Below, piece after piece: positions 24,149 to 35,087 of a stretch of DNA of 64,000 nucleotides; within the stretch, counting starts at the first letter, position 1, and every line of letters starts with the position of its first letter. The stretch covers positions 5,089,001 through 5,153,000 of the forward strand of contig OY987266.1 in assembly GCA_963920665.1 (NCBI GenBank). Direction: 5' to 3'. The stretch is from Straminergon stramineum (Eukaryota; Streptophyta; Bryopsida; Hypnales; Calliergonaceae). A program made the translations under genes and the position numbers. The notes beneath the pieces are model-generated. The model ran no database searches. It saw only the letters and a list, made by a program, of their open reading frames with translations, and had not been told where the DNA came from.

Positions 24149-27100
24149 TACATGCTCGCATATCCATGCTCATACACTAGCATTGTTGTATTTCAAAGTT
24201 CATTTGTCTCCTTTATTTATAAGTTGTAAACACATGTTATGCAATTAGAAAGAATCAAGTATAAACTATGATATAATTTAACTTTCAACCAATTTTACAC
24301 TAAAAATATTGTTTTTCACAACTAAGTTTTTGCAATGAATTGAATCAAACTCTATTCAAGCCAAATTCTCATGAGCAGTGGCAAACTCTCAAATTAACAC
24401 TCATTCCTGAGTAAACGACAACGTATTATTCTTGTTAATAGATAAACATTGTCAAACCACTAATAATCCAAGCTAATAGAACTATGAAATGCATAAGGTA
24501 ATTTCTATTATGAACATACAAATTGTAGTAGCTCCTAAATTCTTAATTTACCCATATAATGCACAATATTTAGATTCTTTTAAATTTTAAAGCTAGACTA
24601 TAAACTAGAGTTGATAATTTCATTTCTAAAAATTATGATTGAGATATCATGAATGATCATGAAGATATGATATTTTGTTTTATTACAAAATATTTGGATT
24701 TAGTAAAGATTGAGGCAACAATGTTTTATTAGTGCTACTATATTGCTATACATGAGTTCAAAAAGTGACATAACTATGACATCTTTGGAATTAGGTATTG
24801 TTGTAACGAGGACTTGTGAACCTTAATATATACAAATGAAAATATTGGTTGATTTTGATAGGTTGTGAAGTAACCTTGAATTCTTGGTATAAAGCAATAT
24901 AATTGTATTATTTAGTATAGATTGTAGATGAAAATGCCTTAATTGAATGAAATAAATCTCATATAGATGAAAACACGTTGTACGAAATTGGCAAGTTTTC
25001 AATCACATCATATATAAAAAAATTCTCTATAGGTACTCAATGTGATATTAGAAAGTAGAAGAGATAATGAATTCAGAGTCTGTGTACATTTGATAAACTA
25101 TTGCAAATGAACAAAATTTGTTTTATTCAAGCCCTTGTATTGTATCTATATCATATATATGTAAAGTTTCAATTTTTTGCAATATGGAAATCATACACAT
25201 AGATACCAAATTGATTTTTGCATACTTTAAACTTGTTAATATCACTCTTCAATATCACTTGCCAATATTGGTATTGTAGAGAGTATATGCTATCATATGG
25301 TGGAACCACCTATTACCAACCAAGACCCCATTGACAACCAATAGTGTGTGTAAATTTCAAGAAAGGTTGGGATTAATATCCATGATTAGTTTTTCAAATG
25401 GTTATAATAAAGTTTAGAGTTTGACTGCTCGGAGTAATCTTAGTAGTAAAACATGATTGTCAGGTGTTATGTAAATTACAACATGAGCTATTAGAAATGG
25501 TGGTATCACTGGCATTTATTACATTATTGGTTACTTAATGAGTTGGAGAATAGTTTACTAACTTCAACAAACTTGTTTATAGTTTACTGAAAGTTGATTT
25601 GTACACAAGGATGGTAATAAGCATGCCAACTTTGGAGCCATCACTTCTTGATTTTCAAATAAATTTTCTTGATTGTTGTAGCATTATGGGTATAAAAGTG
25701 TCATGATAGATGTCTTTGATTTGCAGTGTTCATATCAGCAAGATGTACTCTTACAATGAGTAGTTATGGAGGACTCTATACATTGGATACAAGTGGAAGC
25801 CAATTCCTGGCTTCTAAAATTCATAATAATTTGAATTTAAGGAAAAATTGGCAATGCACGTCATTTCTATTTGTCTATATGGCAAAAAAATTACGTTGCC
25901 TTCTACTCCTCTAGATCATGCATAGAATGCTTAAGTGGTTGGCAATGGGTGGTTCAACTATAGGACATATTCTTTGCAATGCAAATATTGGCATGTGATA
26001 TTGAAGAGTGATATTAATAAGTTCAAGGTGTCCAATTATATGACTTTACAAATATCATATAGAGTATGTGCTTTTAAAGTCATGTAATTGTTCACTTTCT
26101 ACATGCCATTCTTAAACTCATGTACAATAGTGTTTAGTGTAGTTCAATAAGTGTATGGTCCAAAAAGTTCCGGTGAAAATTTTTACTATCCTTGCTATCA
26201 ACATTTATCATTCACATAGAAATAGATGAACAATTATGAAATTTTGTGTACAACATTACAACCTTATAAAAAAATATATGCGTGTAAAATTTGATGGCAT
26301 GAAATATAGGTTAAAAAAAATAAAAATACAAACCCAATTTCAATGTTTGGTATATAGAAGTAGTAAATAGGATATGTTTGGGGGCAAAATAGTGACTAAT
26401 TGCACCAGAAAAAAATAATTTTGCTAGAAAATGGCAACAAACCATGCAATTTATAAATAGAAGAATTCAAATTTAAAAAAACTTTGATGAAATCCCCAAA
26501 TTGTGAATGAAAATAGGGTTATGGGTTTAGGATGGATTAAGAGTGAATTATAGATATGTGATAATTTGTAATGTGATATTTTCTATCTATTGTCAATGTG
26601 AATGAATGTTGAAATTTGGAGTACCAATATTACATTGTATATCAATTGTCACTTAATTTTCTAGTTGCCACTTCATAAAAAGTGAAACAAAATGCCTTGG
26701 TCATGACAATTATCAACTATTTCGACAATCTAGTTTTTTGGTAAGAGGTAAAGGCCTAAGAAAGTCATGATAATTGGGAAAATTAAAAAACTATGAGAGA
26801 TGGAGAATTGGGTGCTATTTATTCACAATGAATCAAAATTATATAATTTTAGATATAGAAGAAAATATAATTATAGATAATTTAGGCTGTCATTTAATGG
26901 CCTAAATTATTTGTTAGTAAAAATAAATACCACAAAAGCAAAAGAGTTTGAAAAGAATGAAATTATGAGAGTAAAAATAGTCTCTAGAAGAAATGATTGG
27001 ATGAAAAAAAATTCCACTTGCAAATTGTAGATGACAATACTCCTTAACTATTTGTCAAATTTTCTACGGGACTATATATTAAATACCTTATTATTGCACA

Positions 27101-28428
27101 TGGATACAAAAATAAGGCTCAGTGACATTAAAGGAGTTTTGGGGGGTCTAGAGGGCCATTTCGGGCGTATTCCCGGCGCTATTCCCCCAGCAATCCAGGA
27201 ACGGCCGTTGTCAAATTTTTTGTTTTAAATTTTAAAATGTAAAAGAAAGTTGAAAAGAAAATTTCAAAAAGAAAAAGAGAAGTGGTAGTCGCTATGCCAT
27301 GTCAAGTAGCTGCTGTGGGGTAGATTCCAAGGTCTGGGAACCCAAGGGAACACACAACCCTCCAAAAAACCCCAAACTCCTCTAATGGTTTCTAGGGGGT
27401 GTAGTTATAAAGAAAAATATGGTGCATTTCAATTATGCCATTGGAGAATTTGCATAGAACATACATTCTTTGATTGAATGAAGTAACTAAGGTAGGAATT
27501 TAACCTCAAGTAGAAATAGCTAACAATACTTTTTATTTTGATCAAAACTCATACATATGTATAGTGTATCTTATGCACTACAATACAACCAAATTGATTT
27601 AAAGAATATACATATATCATAAAAATTCATAAATAGAGCAACTGAAAAGCTAAAACTTCAAAATTCCATAACTTGTTCAATAAACTTCAAATTTTGTGAT
27701 ATCTTTTGTACTTGATTTTGTAAAAGATTTCCAATATTTTTGTTAGGTGTTTCATACATTTAAACCCATCAAGACCTAAGAGTATAAAATGTACCTTCTT
27801 CAAATTTACAATGGCAAATTCTCGGTAGGATGAAATATCTCAATATTTTGTAAAGTAGGGTCTTGTGGAGTAACAAGTTGACATGCTTGTTGCATTTTTA
27901 CATTTTCAGAATTTCATTGTGAGAAGTATTAAAAATTTTATTCAAAAATTTTAGTCATGTACAAGAAGAGAGCATGCATAAATTTTGGACAAGGTCTGAG
28001 TGAAAGAAATGGTGGAATTGTTTTTTGAAATATGTTCTAAAAGATATGATGATAAAATCAATCATAGAATTTCAAAATTTGACACGTACAAAAATATATA
28101 CTAAAATTTTGTGGGATTTGATTTCTTCAATTTTTTCTTTTTTATTCACTTTTGTTTGAAAATGTGTACAAATTTGAGAGTTTTTCATTTCTTAAATTCA
28201 AAAATACTACATTTGCTTTTGATTCCAATCTAAATTTTTTTTCCTAGGAGGAAGCATTATTCAACTTCTTTAAAAAATTCTTCCTCCAAAACTACATTTT
28301 TGCCTATAAATTGATCATCCAAAAATGTTATAATCTCAAAGGGAAACACAATTCATTTTTCCACTGAATGTAAAACTTTCGCATTTAAAAATTCACTAAG
28401 GAGTACACTAGTCTTTTTCAAAAAGAGC
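24149..28428. other. Intergenic, AT-rich, decayed repeats
   Basis: No gene, RNA gene or intact element recognised. A copy of dispersed repeat family 2 occurs at about 27150-27400. The phrase AATGCTTAAGTGGTTGGCAA at about 25928 matches segments near the left edge of the window. The rest is low-complexity AT-rich DNA. Confidence 0.5.
27150..27400. repeat. Dispersed repeat family 2, copy 1
   Basis: An A-rich stretch of about 80 bp leads into a GC-richer block with 'gccatgtcaagtagctgctgtgg' style wording and AGGTCTGGGAACCC. The same order (A-rich run, then a GCCACGTCA/GTGGCG-type block, then GGAACTT or GGGAAC words) is seen at 31290-31540 and, inverted, at 53100-53340. The similarity is loose for this copy. 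Confidence 0.4.
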
Positions 28429-29690
28429 TTAAAAATTTTTACTCAAAAAGTCTTTTAGTTCTCTGAGAACTCTAGTACAAAACTGTTGGCCAAATCGAGG
28501 TGACCATAAACCATTGGGCCTTGTTGTGGTTCGAAGATTAGCGCCTATACTAGTTTCCGACAACTTTGTATGAGATACAACCACATCTTGAGTACCATAG
28601 ATGACAATGATATCATTCATGTCTGACCTCAAGTCTCTTAGAACATTTCCTACAACAACATAATTACATAAATTAAAAAACTAGTACACATGTCATTTTT
28701 TCATTTGATTACAAAGTAAATTCTCGAGGGGGTATAATATTCCTTTTTTAAAAAGAGTTTTAAAATTTTCATTCAAACCAAATATGCTGTAGGTTTTAAA
28801 AAAATGTATAGTTGTTCCATAATTCTACTACAAAAGTCAAAAGTGTTCATGTTTTGCCTTGAGTCTCCTAAAATAGTATCTACGACCATGAAAATCTTGC
28901 TCCACACCTTCTCGTGTCTCTTCCAAGTTTGTTGCAAGTTGTTACCAACCCAAATCTACAAGGTGAAGATTTGGATTTGCATACTCAATAAATTTTTAAT
29001 TCACATCATCTATATCAACAACATCTAGATTCCTCATATATTTCCAAAGGCTAAGGCCATAGTATATTCCATCTCCCCTTGGTGAACTATTAAAACCCCA
29101 AAAGTTGAAGGGATGTATTTTCTTAACCACAAAATTGGTAAGACAGTGCCAAAAAGAGTATTTCCCTAAAGTTTCTTCATCTTGTATTCATAGAATCTTG
29201 CAATCCTCTCAATGACATTTGTATGAGTCAAGATGAATTTGTTTTTGGCAAATAGAGTATTGTGGTTGACATACTCCTCAATTCCTTCTACAATTTGTTT
29301 TGGGGTCACATTCTTGTGCATACACTCAATATATTTTCCACCTCTTTCTTTGATACAAAATCCCACCATTCTAATTAATAAGTACAAATTGGTGTTGCAT
29401 AGTGTTTTTGTTGAAATGTAGTGCCTCATTAAAGCATTTTGACCATTAGTCCATCTGAGATAAATTTTGATGCATTTGTTCACCATAAACAGTGATGAGG
29501 TCAAAATCTAACACACGATTTGTATGAGAAACCTCAATAAAGATTCATTTCTTTCAATGGAGCAAAGTCTAGATATACACTCTTTTTCAATGAATCATCA
29601 ATTTTTTTAGAAGATCAATATGGATGTTAGAGCTTCCTATAGAAATGGTAATTTTATTCTAGCAAGAGCAAAGAAACTTTCTCTAAATCC
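28429..29690 (-). pseudogene. Unknown coding repeat, copy 1 (decayed)
   Basis: Read on the minus strand, this region matches copy 2 (35088-38060) at protein level over most of its length. The best open piece is 29504-29166 (112 codons), with motifs LCNTNLYLLI, VEGIEEYVNHNTLF and LTHTNVIERIARFYEYK. Copy 2 has LCNTRLHTFIG, GIEEYIKHGISF and VTHTNLIERVVTYYRFK in the same order. Further downstream both have an NP-containing block and then a (N)(D/E)(I/V)IVI.GTQD motif (28620-28575 here). Stops and frameshifts interrupt the rest. I do not recognise the family; it has no visible RT, integrase or DDE motif. It may be a transposon open reading frame or a decayed lineage-specific gene. Confidence 0.5.
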
Positions 29691-29729
29691 TAAAACAAAA
29701 AAGGTGAAATTACTCTAAGATGATAAATA

Positions 29730-29860
29730 TAGTAGTACCAATACAACTCCATCCTTGCACTTGATGCCCATTATTGTCTTGCATAAGGCAAACCTACTTA
29801 TAACATGTCAATCTTCCATGAGAGGCTTATATCAAAGCATGGTAGATTCTTTATAATAAA
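29730..29860 (-). pseudogene. Possible fragment of a proteasome alpha-subunit gene
   Basis: On the minus strand, 29772-29734 reads IMGIKCKDGVVLV, matching the conserved GI.CKDGVVL.VEKL region near the N-terminus of 20S proteasome alpha subunits. Just upstream (about 29825-29780) the DNA resembles the preceding SPEGRLYQVEYA segment with small indels and a stop. No remaining exons are visible. The fragment is short, so chance or distant convergence cannot be excluded. It would be a broken gene fragment next to the unknown coding repeat. Confidence 0.35.
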
Positions 29861-32510
29861 TAGGATTAGGACTACAATAGATTGATTTGTGGCCATAATT
29901 AATGCCTTGGGAAATGGTCATGGAGTATAAGTGATTGTCATTAGACACTTACACCTTTCTAATATAAACTCGTCATAAAAAGTTAGTTTTTTATTCCTTC
30001 ATGTCATGGCCATGTTAGGAAATCTTGTAGCCATGTTTGAAAATGTTTTATCTACTTTAGGTAGTAAGATGACCATTATGGAAACACTTTTCGCTGATTT
30101 GAAATAGTTTACAGGCTTTGTTGGACCAATTGGGTTGTACACTTCAAAAATTCATAAAAGATTCTTAATTTGTCCAAAAAAGAAAATTTCAATTACTTCC
30201 TTCATTTCTCACATTTGTCTTTGTATGGGAAAAATTTGAATATTTTTGCTAATGGCAATAGGACATACCACTCATTTTACCTATTATAGGCATGTTTATC
30301 TTAATCCTAGTATCCTTTTGTAAAACAGGTGAAAAGATTAATATTAGAATACACAAGTGCAATTTCTTACTTGAACCTAAATCAGAGAGGCAAATGCACT
30401 GATTGATTATAATAAAATATGAAGTGATCAAAATCCTAATCAAATGAGCTTTGACATTCAAGCTAGAGCTCAAAGTACTTCATTAGAGTATTGTCCAAAA
30501 TCCTAATTGGATCATTCAATATTTTCATTCTGGCAATTGAAACAAGATTTGTGTGCACCAAATAATGTATCAATTTGATACCTTTCCATATCCGAAAGGT
30601 AGGTCAACAAAGAAAATTATGAATAGAAAAATCCAAATGTTTGGAAAAGTTTTAAGAAAATAATATGAATAGAGACATCCAAATTTTTCCAAAAGAATGT
30701 TTTGCAAAAAAATTTATTCCCTCTGTTCATAATATATTATGCTTTTGAGAAAAAAATTATTCCAAATTACTTGATACTAATCATTTATTCAATTTAAAGT
30801 TGTTTTACAGATTCTAATAAAGCAAAATCACACTATTGTATATTCATAGAAAATAATTTTATATCATGTGAAGCTTGTCTTTGTTCATATTTGTCTTGAC
30901 TACATGGAATCCTACAACTATTGCAACCACCTGAGTGTATAGTTTCTACAATGCAATGTTGTAAACTCAAGAAAACCTTATTCAAAATATGAGTTGATGA
31001 TCATGCTATCATATGCTTCTTCCAAACTAGAAATAAATTCATTAATTGGTCTAGAAGCTTGTTCATGTTTAAGATATTGAAGATTCAGACTTCTTTGATC
31101 AAGTCATCAGTTTACAAGTTGCAAAATAATTAGAAAATTGTGTCTTCAAGAGAATATACTATACATTGATTTTGGAGATATCCACAAGGTATAGATGGTG
31201 ATTTTTGGTCATTGTCTAATGCTTTTGGGTGTCTCCACCTTCTATATTCATTAGAAGAGATTCAAATACTCTAGAAGACCATTTTATGCTGGTTCCCTAG
31301 GTTGAGAAGCAACCACTATTGGCCATAATTCAAAAATATTAAAAAACTAATGAAAAAATGAAAAAAATGAAAAAATGATTTTCAATATTTTAGAAAATAA
31401 TTAAAAATAATGAATTATTATTATCCGACATGGCCGTTGCTTGGCCACGTCAACCAATTGTTGTGGCGGAGTTCCTACAATTTGAGAACTTGTAGGAACT
31501 TGCGGTCTTCGAGAGTAGCTAAATCTCTTCTAATGTAGCTATACTATCAAGAGTTGTATGAAGGAGACATTGTTTATAATTCCATACACCTTTTTCATCT
31601 CAACATTTTCTTAGAAAACCATTGAATGTGCCTTTTTTACTATTAAACATTTTTCTAACTTGTTTAACTTAAAAAATAGGGAATGATTCAATTATAGTTT
31701 CAATTTTGGCACCACTTATGAGATGGTTGTGCTAGAATCATGGATTTTACTCAAGTTCTATAATTACATTGGGTTCTATTCCAACATGATGTGGGCTATT
31801 TGTGTCAATTTGTCATGACACATCAATAACAATGGGTCCTAAGCATCAAGATCACATTCAAATACAAAAGGACAAAAAAATTCAATTTTCCATTTTTTTA
31901 AATCCAAGATTACCTTCATCTAGAAAACATTGATGAAGATTATTGGGTTCATTCTCCATGTTCATCAATTGAACGGTCAATCTGTTATGAAGCTTACGGT
32001 TGGTCCAGAAAAGCATAAGGCTTTTGTTTGTGATAGTGCTTGTTTGTGAAGGACTCTAAAATGCTTGTAACCAATAAAACCATAATTCCAACATCCAACC
32101 CAAATGCAATAGCTAATTAAAAATAATTTTCTAACAACACTTGTTTTTCGATTAAAAAAGAACTTTGCCAACTATTGCTTTAGCAAATTCACCTTCCTCT
32201 ACAAAACTCATTAGAACAAAAAAACAAAAGTAATTCCCAATAAAACACAACCACAAGACTTAGTGATAAATATATTTCTCAAAAAGAAAAGATCATCAAA
32301 CGAAATAAGTCAAGCTCTTCAAGTAACCACAAAAAGGACTCATGACTACAAACAATATGGGGCAAATGCACTATCTTCCTACCAACGAGTTAAAGAGTCC
32401 CCAACTTTCTACTACCACCCAATGAGCCTAACTACCTTTTTATTTAGAACCAACATAGTTGTAGTAAGATGCCTATCTTCTAACTAGGAAACAATTCACA
32501 TTACAACATT
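29861..32510. other. Intergenic, AT-rich, decayed repeats
   Basis: No gene recognised. It contains a Stowaway-like start near 30718 (TTCCCTCTGTTCATAATATA) whose partner end I could not find, and family 2 copy 2 at 31290-31540. Nothing else nameable. Confidence 0.5.
31290..31540 (+). repeat. Dispersed repeat family 2, copy 2
   Basis: The block runs GGTTCCCTAGGTTGAG, a long A-rich stretch with AATAATTAAAAATAAT, then GGCCACGTCAACC, TGTGGCGGAGTTCC and GGAACTTG. It aligns in order with the reverse complement of 53100-53340, which has GGAACCAACCC, AATAATTAAAAATAAT, GTGCCATGTCA, TGTGGCGAG and CTTGGGAAC. No open frame. A non-autonomous element or LTR piece is likely. Confidence 0.5.
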
Positions 32511-32760
32511 ATTGAGCTGGATGGCTAATCCATTGAGTTGGACAACTAGTTTGCCGACTCGACAACAAATTTATTGAGCTAAATGACCAATCTATTGAGT
32601 TAGAGAGCTTTTCTATCAAATTAGGTGGCCAGTGCATTGACTAGACAACTAGTCTCTCAAGTTAGACAATTAGTATGTTGACTAAACAGCCAATCTATTC
32701 AACTAGATAGCTAGTTCGTCGAGCTAGTACGTCCTCAAAAATTGTTGAGCTAGACAAATA
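32511..32760. repeat. Degenerate 21-22-bp minisatellite
   Basis: About eleven head-to-tail units with a consensus near ATTGAGTTAGACAACTAGTCT run through this stretch. Units vary by substitutions and 1-2-bp length changes. The period is close to seven codons but no frame stays open, so it appears to be non-coding. Confidence 0.7.
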
Positions 32761-33159
32761 AATGGTCATGTCTATCTAGTTCATAATTGTTTTAATCAAA
32801 ATTGTCCATCATGGTAATTAAATTATCCTCCTAATAGTAAACATTTGATCTTAACAAACATTAAAAATGAAGGTTGACATTATGACGGACATACTCATGT
32901 CGCATTGTATAACGTCAAGCGAACAAACATGTATATTTAATTTAATGCACTTGACTTTAAAAATGATGCAAATGTTTTGCAACTAAACATCAATTCATTC
33001 TTATGAAGATGTTATGCATAGATACATGTGAATTCGTGTATATTTTTCATTGAACACTTGGTTGATGTCTTGAGATATTAGGAATTGCAATTGTAGGAAA
33101 ATAAATTCATAATTGAATACACAAAAATTTGACTAATAATAATGAGTGGAGTGAGTATT
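32761..33159. other. Intergenic, no feature seen
   Basis: AT-rich sequence between the minisatellite and a CACTA-like MITE. No coding or structural signal recognised. Confidence 0.5.
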
Positions 33160-33488
33160 CACTATAACAAAACATGGTTAAAAACCCGCACTCAAAATCA
33201 AGTATGATTTTTTTGACCATGTTTTTATGCAAGCCCACTAAACACGTAGTCATCTTCTTTTGTAATTTCTGATTGTAGTTTTTAAGATTTTGGAGGATGT
33301 AATATACCATTGGAAAGGTATTGAAAAGACCTCTCCAATGGTGTATTATAAGCCCCTAAATTCTAAAAATTTGCAGTCAGAATTTGCAAAAGAAGCTAAC
33401 AATCCACTATGGGCGCATGCACAAAAACGTGGTCAAAAGAATTGTACTCGAATTTGAGTGCATTTTTTTACCACATTTTGTTATAGTG
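33160..33488. mobile_element. 329-bp CACTA-like MITE
   Basis: The ends are CACTATAACAAAA and its inverse (TTTTGTTATAGTG), inside longer imperfect inverted repeats that extend through most of the element. ATT at 33157-33159 is repeated at 33489-33491 as a 3-bp target duplication. The inverted arms contain related phrases such as ACTCAAAATC/ATTTGAGT and CCAATGG-type words near the centre. No coding capacity. CACTA start and 3-bp duplication place it in the CACTA superfamily, as a different family from the elements at 20811 and 40073. Confidence 0.82.
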
Positions 33489-33491
33489 ATT

Positions 33492-35087
33492 GAAATGTAC
33501 ATATTGGTATGATTCAAATTAAAAGAATCATTGAAATCAATTTGAAGGCAAGAAGTCCCAATCAAGAGCTTGATCAAGGTGAAGGTTTTCTTAACTTTAA
33601 CTTGGATGAGGTTGGAAAAGAAGTTGTAGATAAAAAAATTATTGCTATAGGTTGTGTTATCAATGATAAAGGGCTAGCGCTACACAAATCCACAGACTAT
33701 GATTAGAGCACGAAATTAAGTGTGAGTGACAAATTGCTAGCAATTACATTGTTCCCAACACGAAACTAATAATGTTGAATGACCCAAAGAACATTTAGCT
33801 ATAGGTCAGTCTAGTGCTAGCTTCTTCGTTGGACAAAGAATGCTACAACAACCATTGCACCATAATACACAAGTAGGAGTGGTTTGATCATCCCATTAGA
33901 GCTCTCTTTCTCAACACTCAAACTCTCTTCAATGTTCAAGATTTCTTAGCTTCTTAATTTGTGCTTGTTTCTTCTCTCTCCTCCACCTCATAACTTTTCT
34001 AGGTACTTGTCCCATGGTTTAAAACGAGAAAATTAATGTTGATGATGAGGAATGAAAGAATTTTTTGCAAAGATAACAAAAGAAGGGGGTTCGCAAGTGA
34101 GAATCAAAAACACAAAAGAAGACATCATGGGCCACTTTGTAGGTGGGTGAACTACTTGAACATCCATATCAGATTGGACTATAATTGTATGGAATCACTA
34201 TATTGTATTTTTTCATCTATAACAATGTTTCTAGATAACTACTTTGCGTCTAAAAGAATGTACACATAAGATTTGGTGCTAAAAACAATGGCTACAATTG
34301 TAGGACAACCATATAAGACACTTGGTCTGTCATTCTTTAACTAGTTGTGTTGAACATGTTTTTCTTCTAGAGTTGATCAAATTATCAATTTCCCTAAATC
34401 CATCACCATAACACTAGTAGAATATAGTTTATTTGTAATTGAAGAATTCTAAACAAAATTAATAAGTATTGCAATAATTACATATTTAAGGTCCTTTGTC
34501 TTCAAAGGTAGTCATGTGATTTATTAGACAATATGTATTGCATGCTATTGTTATTGTGTGGCATTGCATTGTCGTATCCTTGACAATAATCTCTTTCTAA
34601 TATTGGTTCCTATTTCTTATTGTCAAAATTCATGAAATCTTGAGCATTTGATATATCCAATTTCCTAAGATATTTGGAGTGCCTTACGTCAATCATTGCT
34701 AATATTCCATATACATAGGTTCATGTTTCATCCACTAGCACAACAATGACAATGATATGGTTCAACAACAACCACATTTAGAATTTAATGTTTTTGTAAA
34801 GCAAACAATGGTTGTAGTGCAATTCTTGCATTTTTTGAATACATTGTGTCAAGATCTTGATTTCCAACAAAAACAAAGGGGATTTTCCAAGGGGGTCCAC
34901 TTGGCAACATCCTATTTGTTGTTAATTTTTTCTAAAAGGGACACAAAAGCCAAAATTTCAGATTGCTAAACTGTGAAAGATAAACACCCGAAAATATCAA
35001 AATGTGCATTCCAAAACACAAATGCTAAAAAGTACATCATCATGTGCATTGAATGCAATCCAAAAGTAGAAGACTAGTGTATTTGTC
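33492..35087. other. Intergenic, no gene recognised
   Basis: Short frames at 33509-33706, 34036-34269 and 34757-34969 have no recognisable product and no supporting exon structure. Base composition matches the surrounding AT-rich DNA. Confidence 0.45.

Noticed and set aside
30718..30745. Stowaway-type left end (TTCCCTCTGTTCATAATATA)
   Set aside because: No matching right end was found in the next several hundred bases, so an element could not be bounded.
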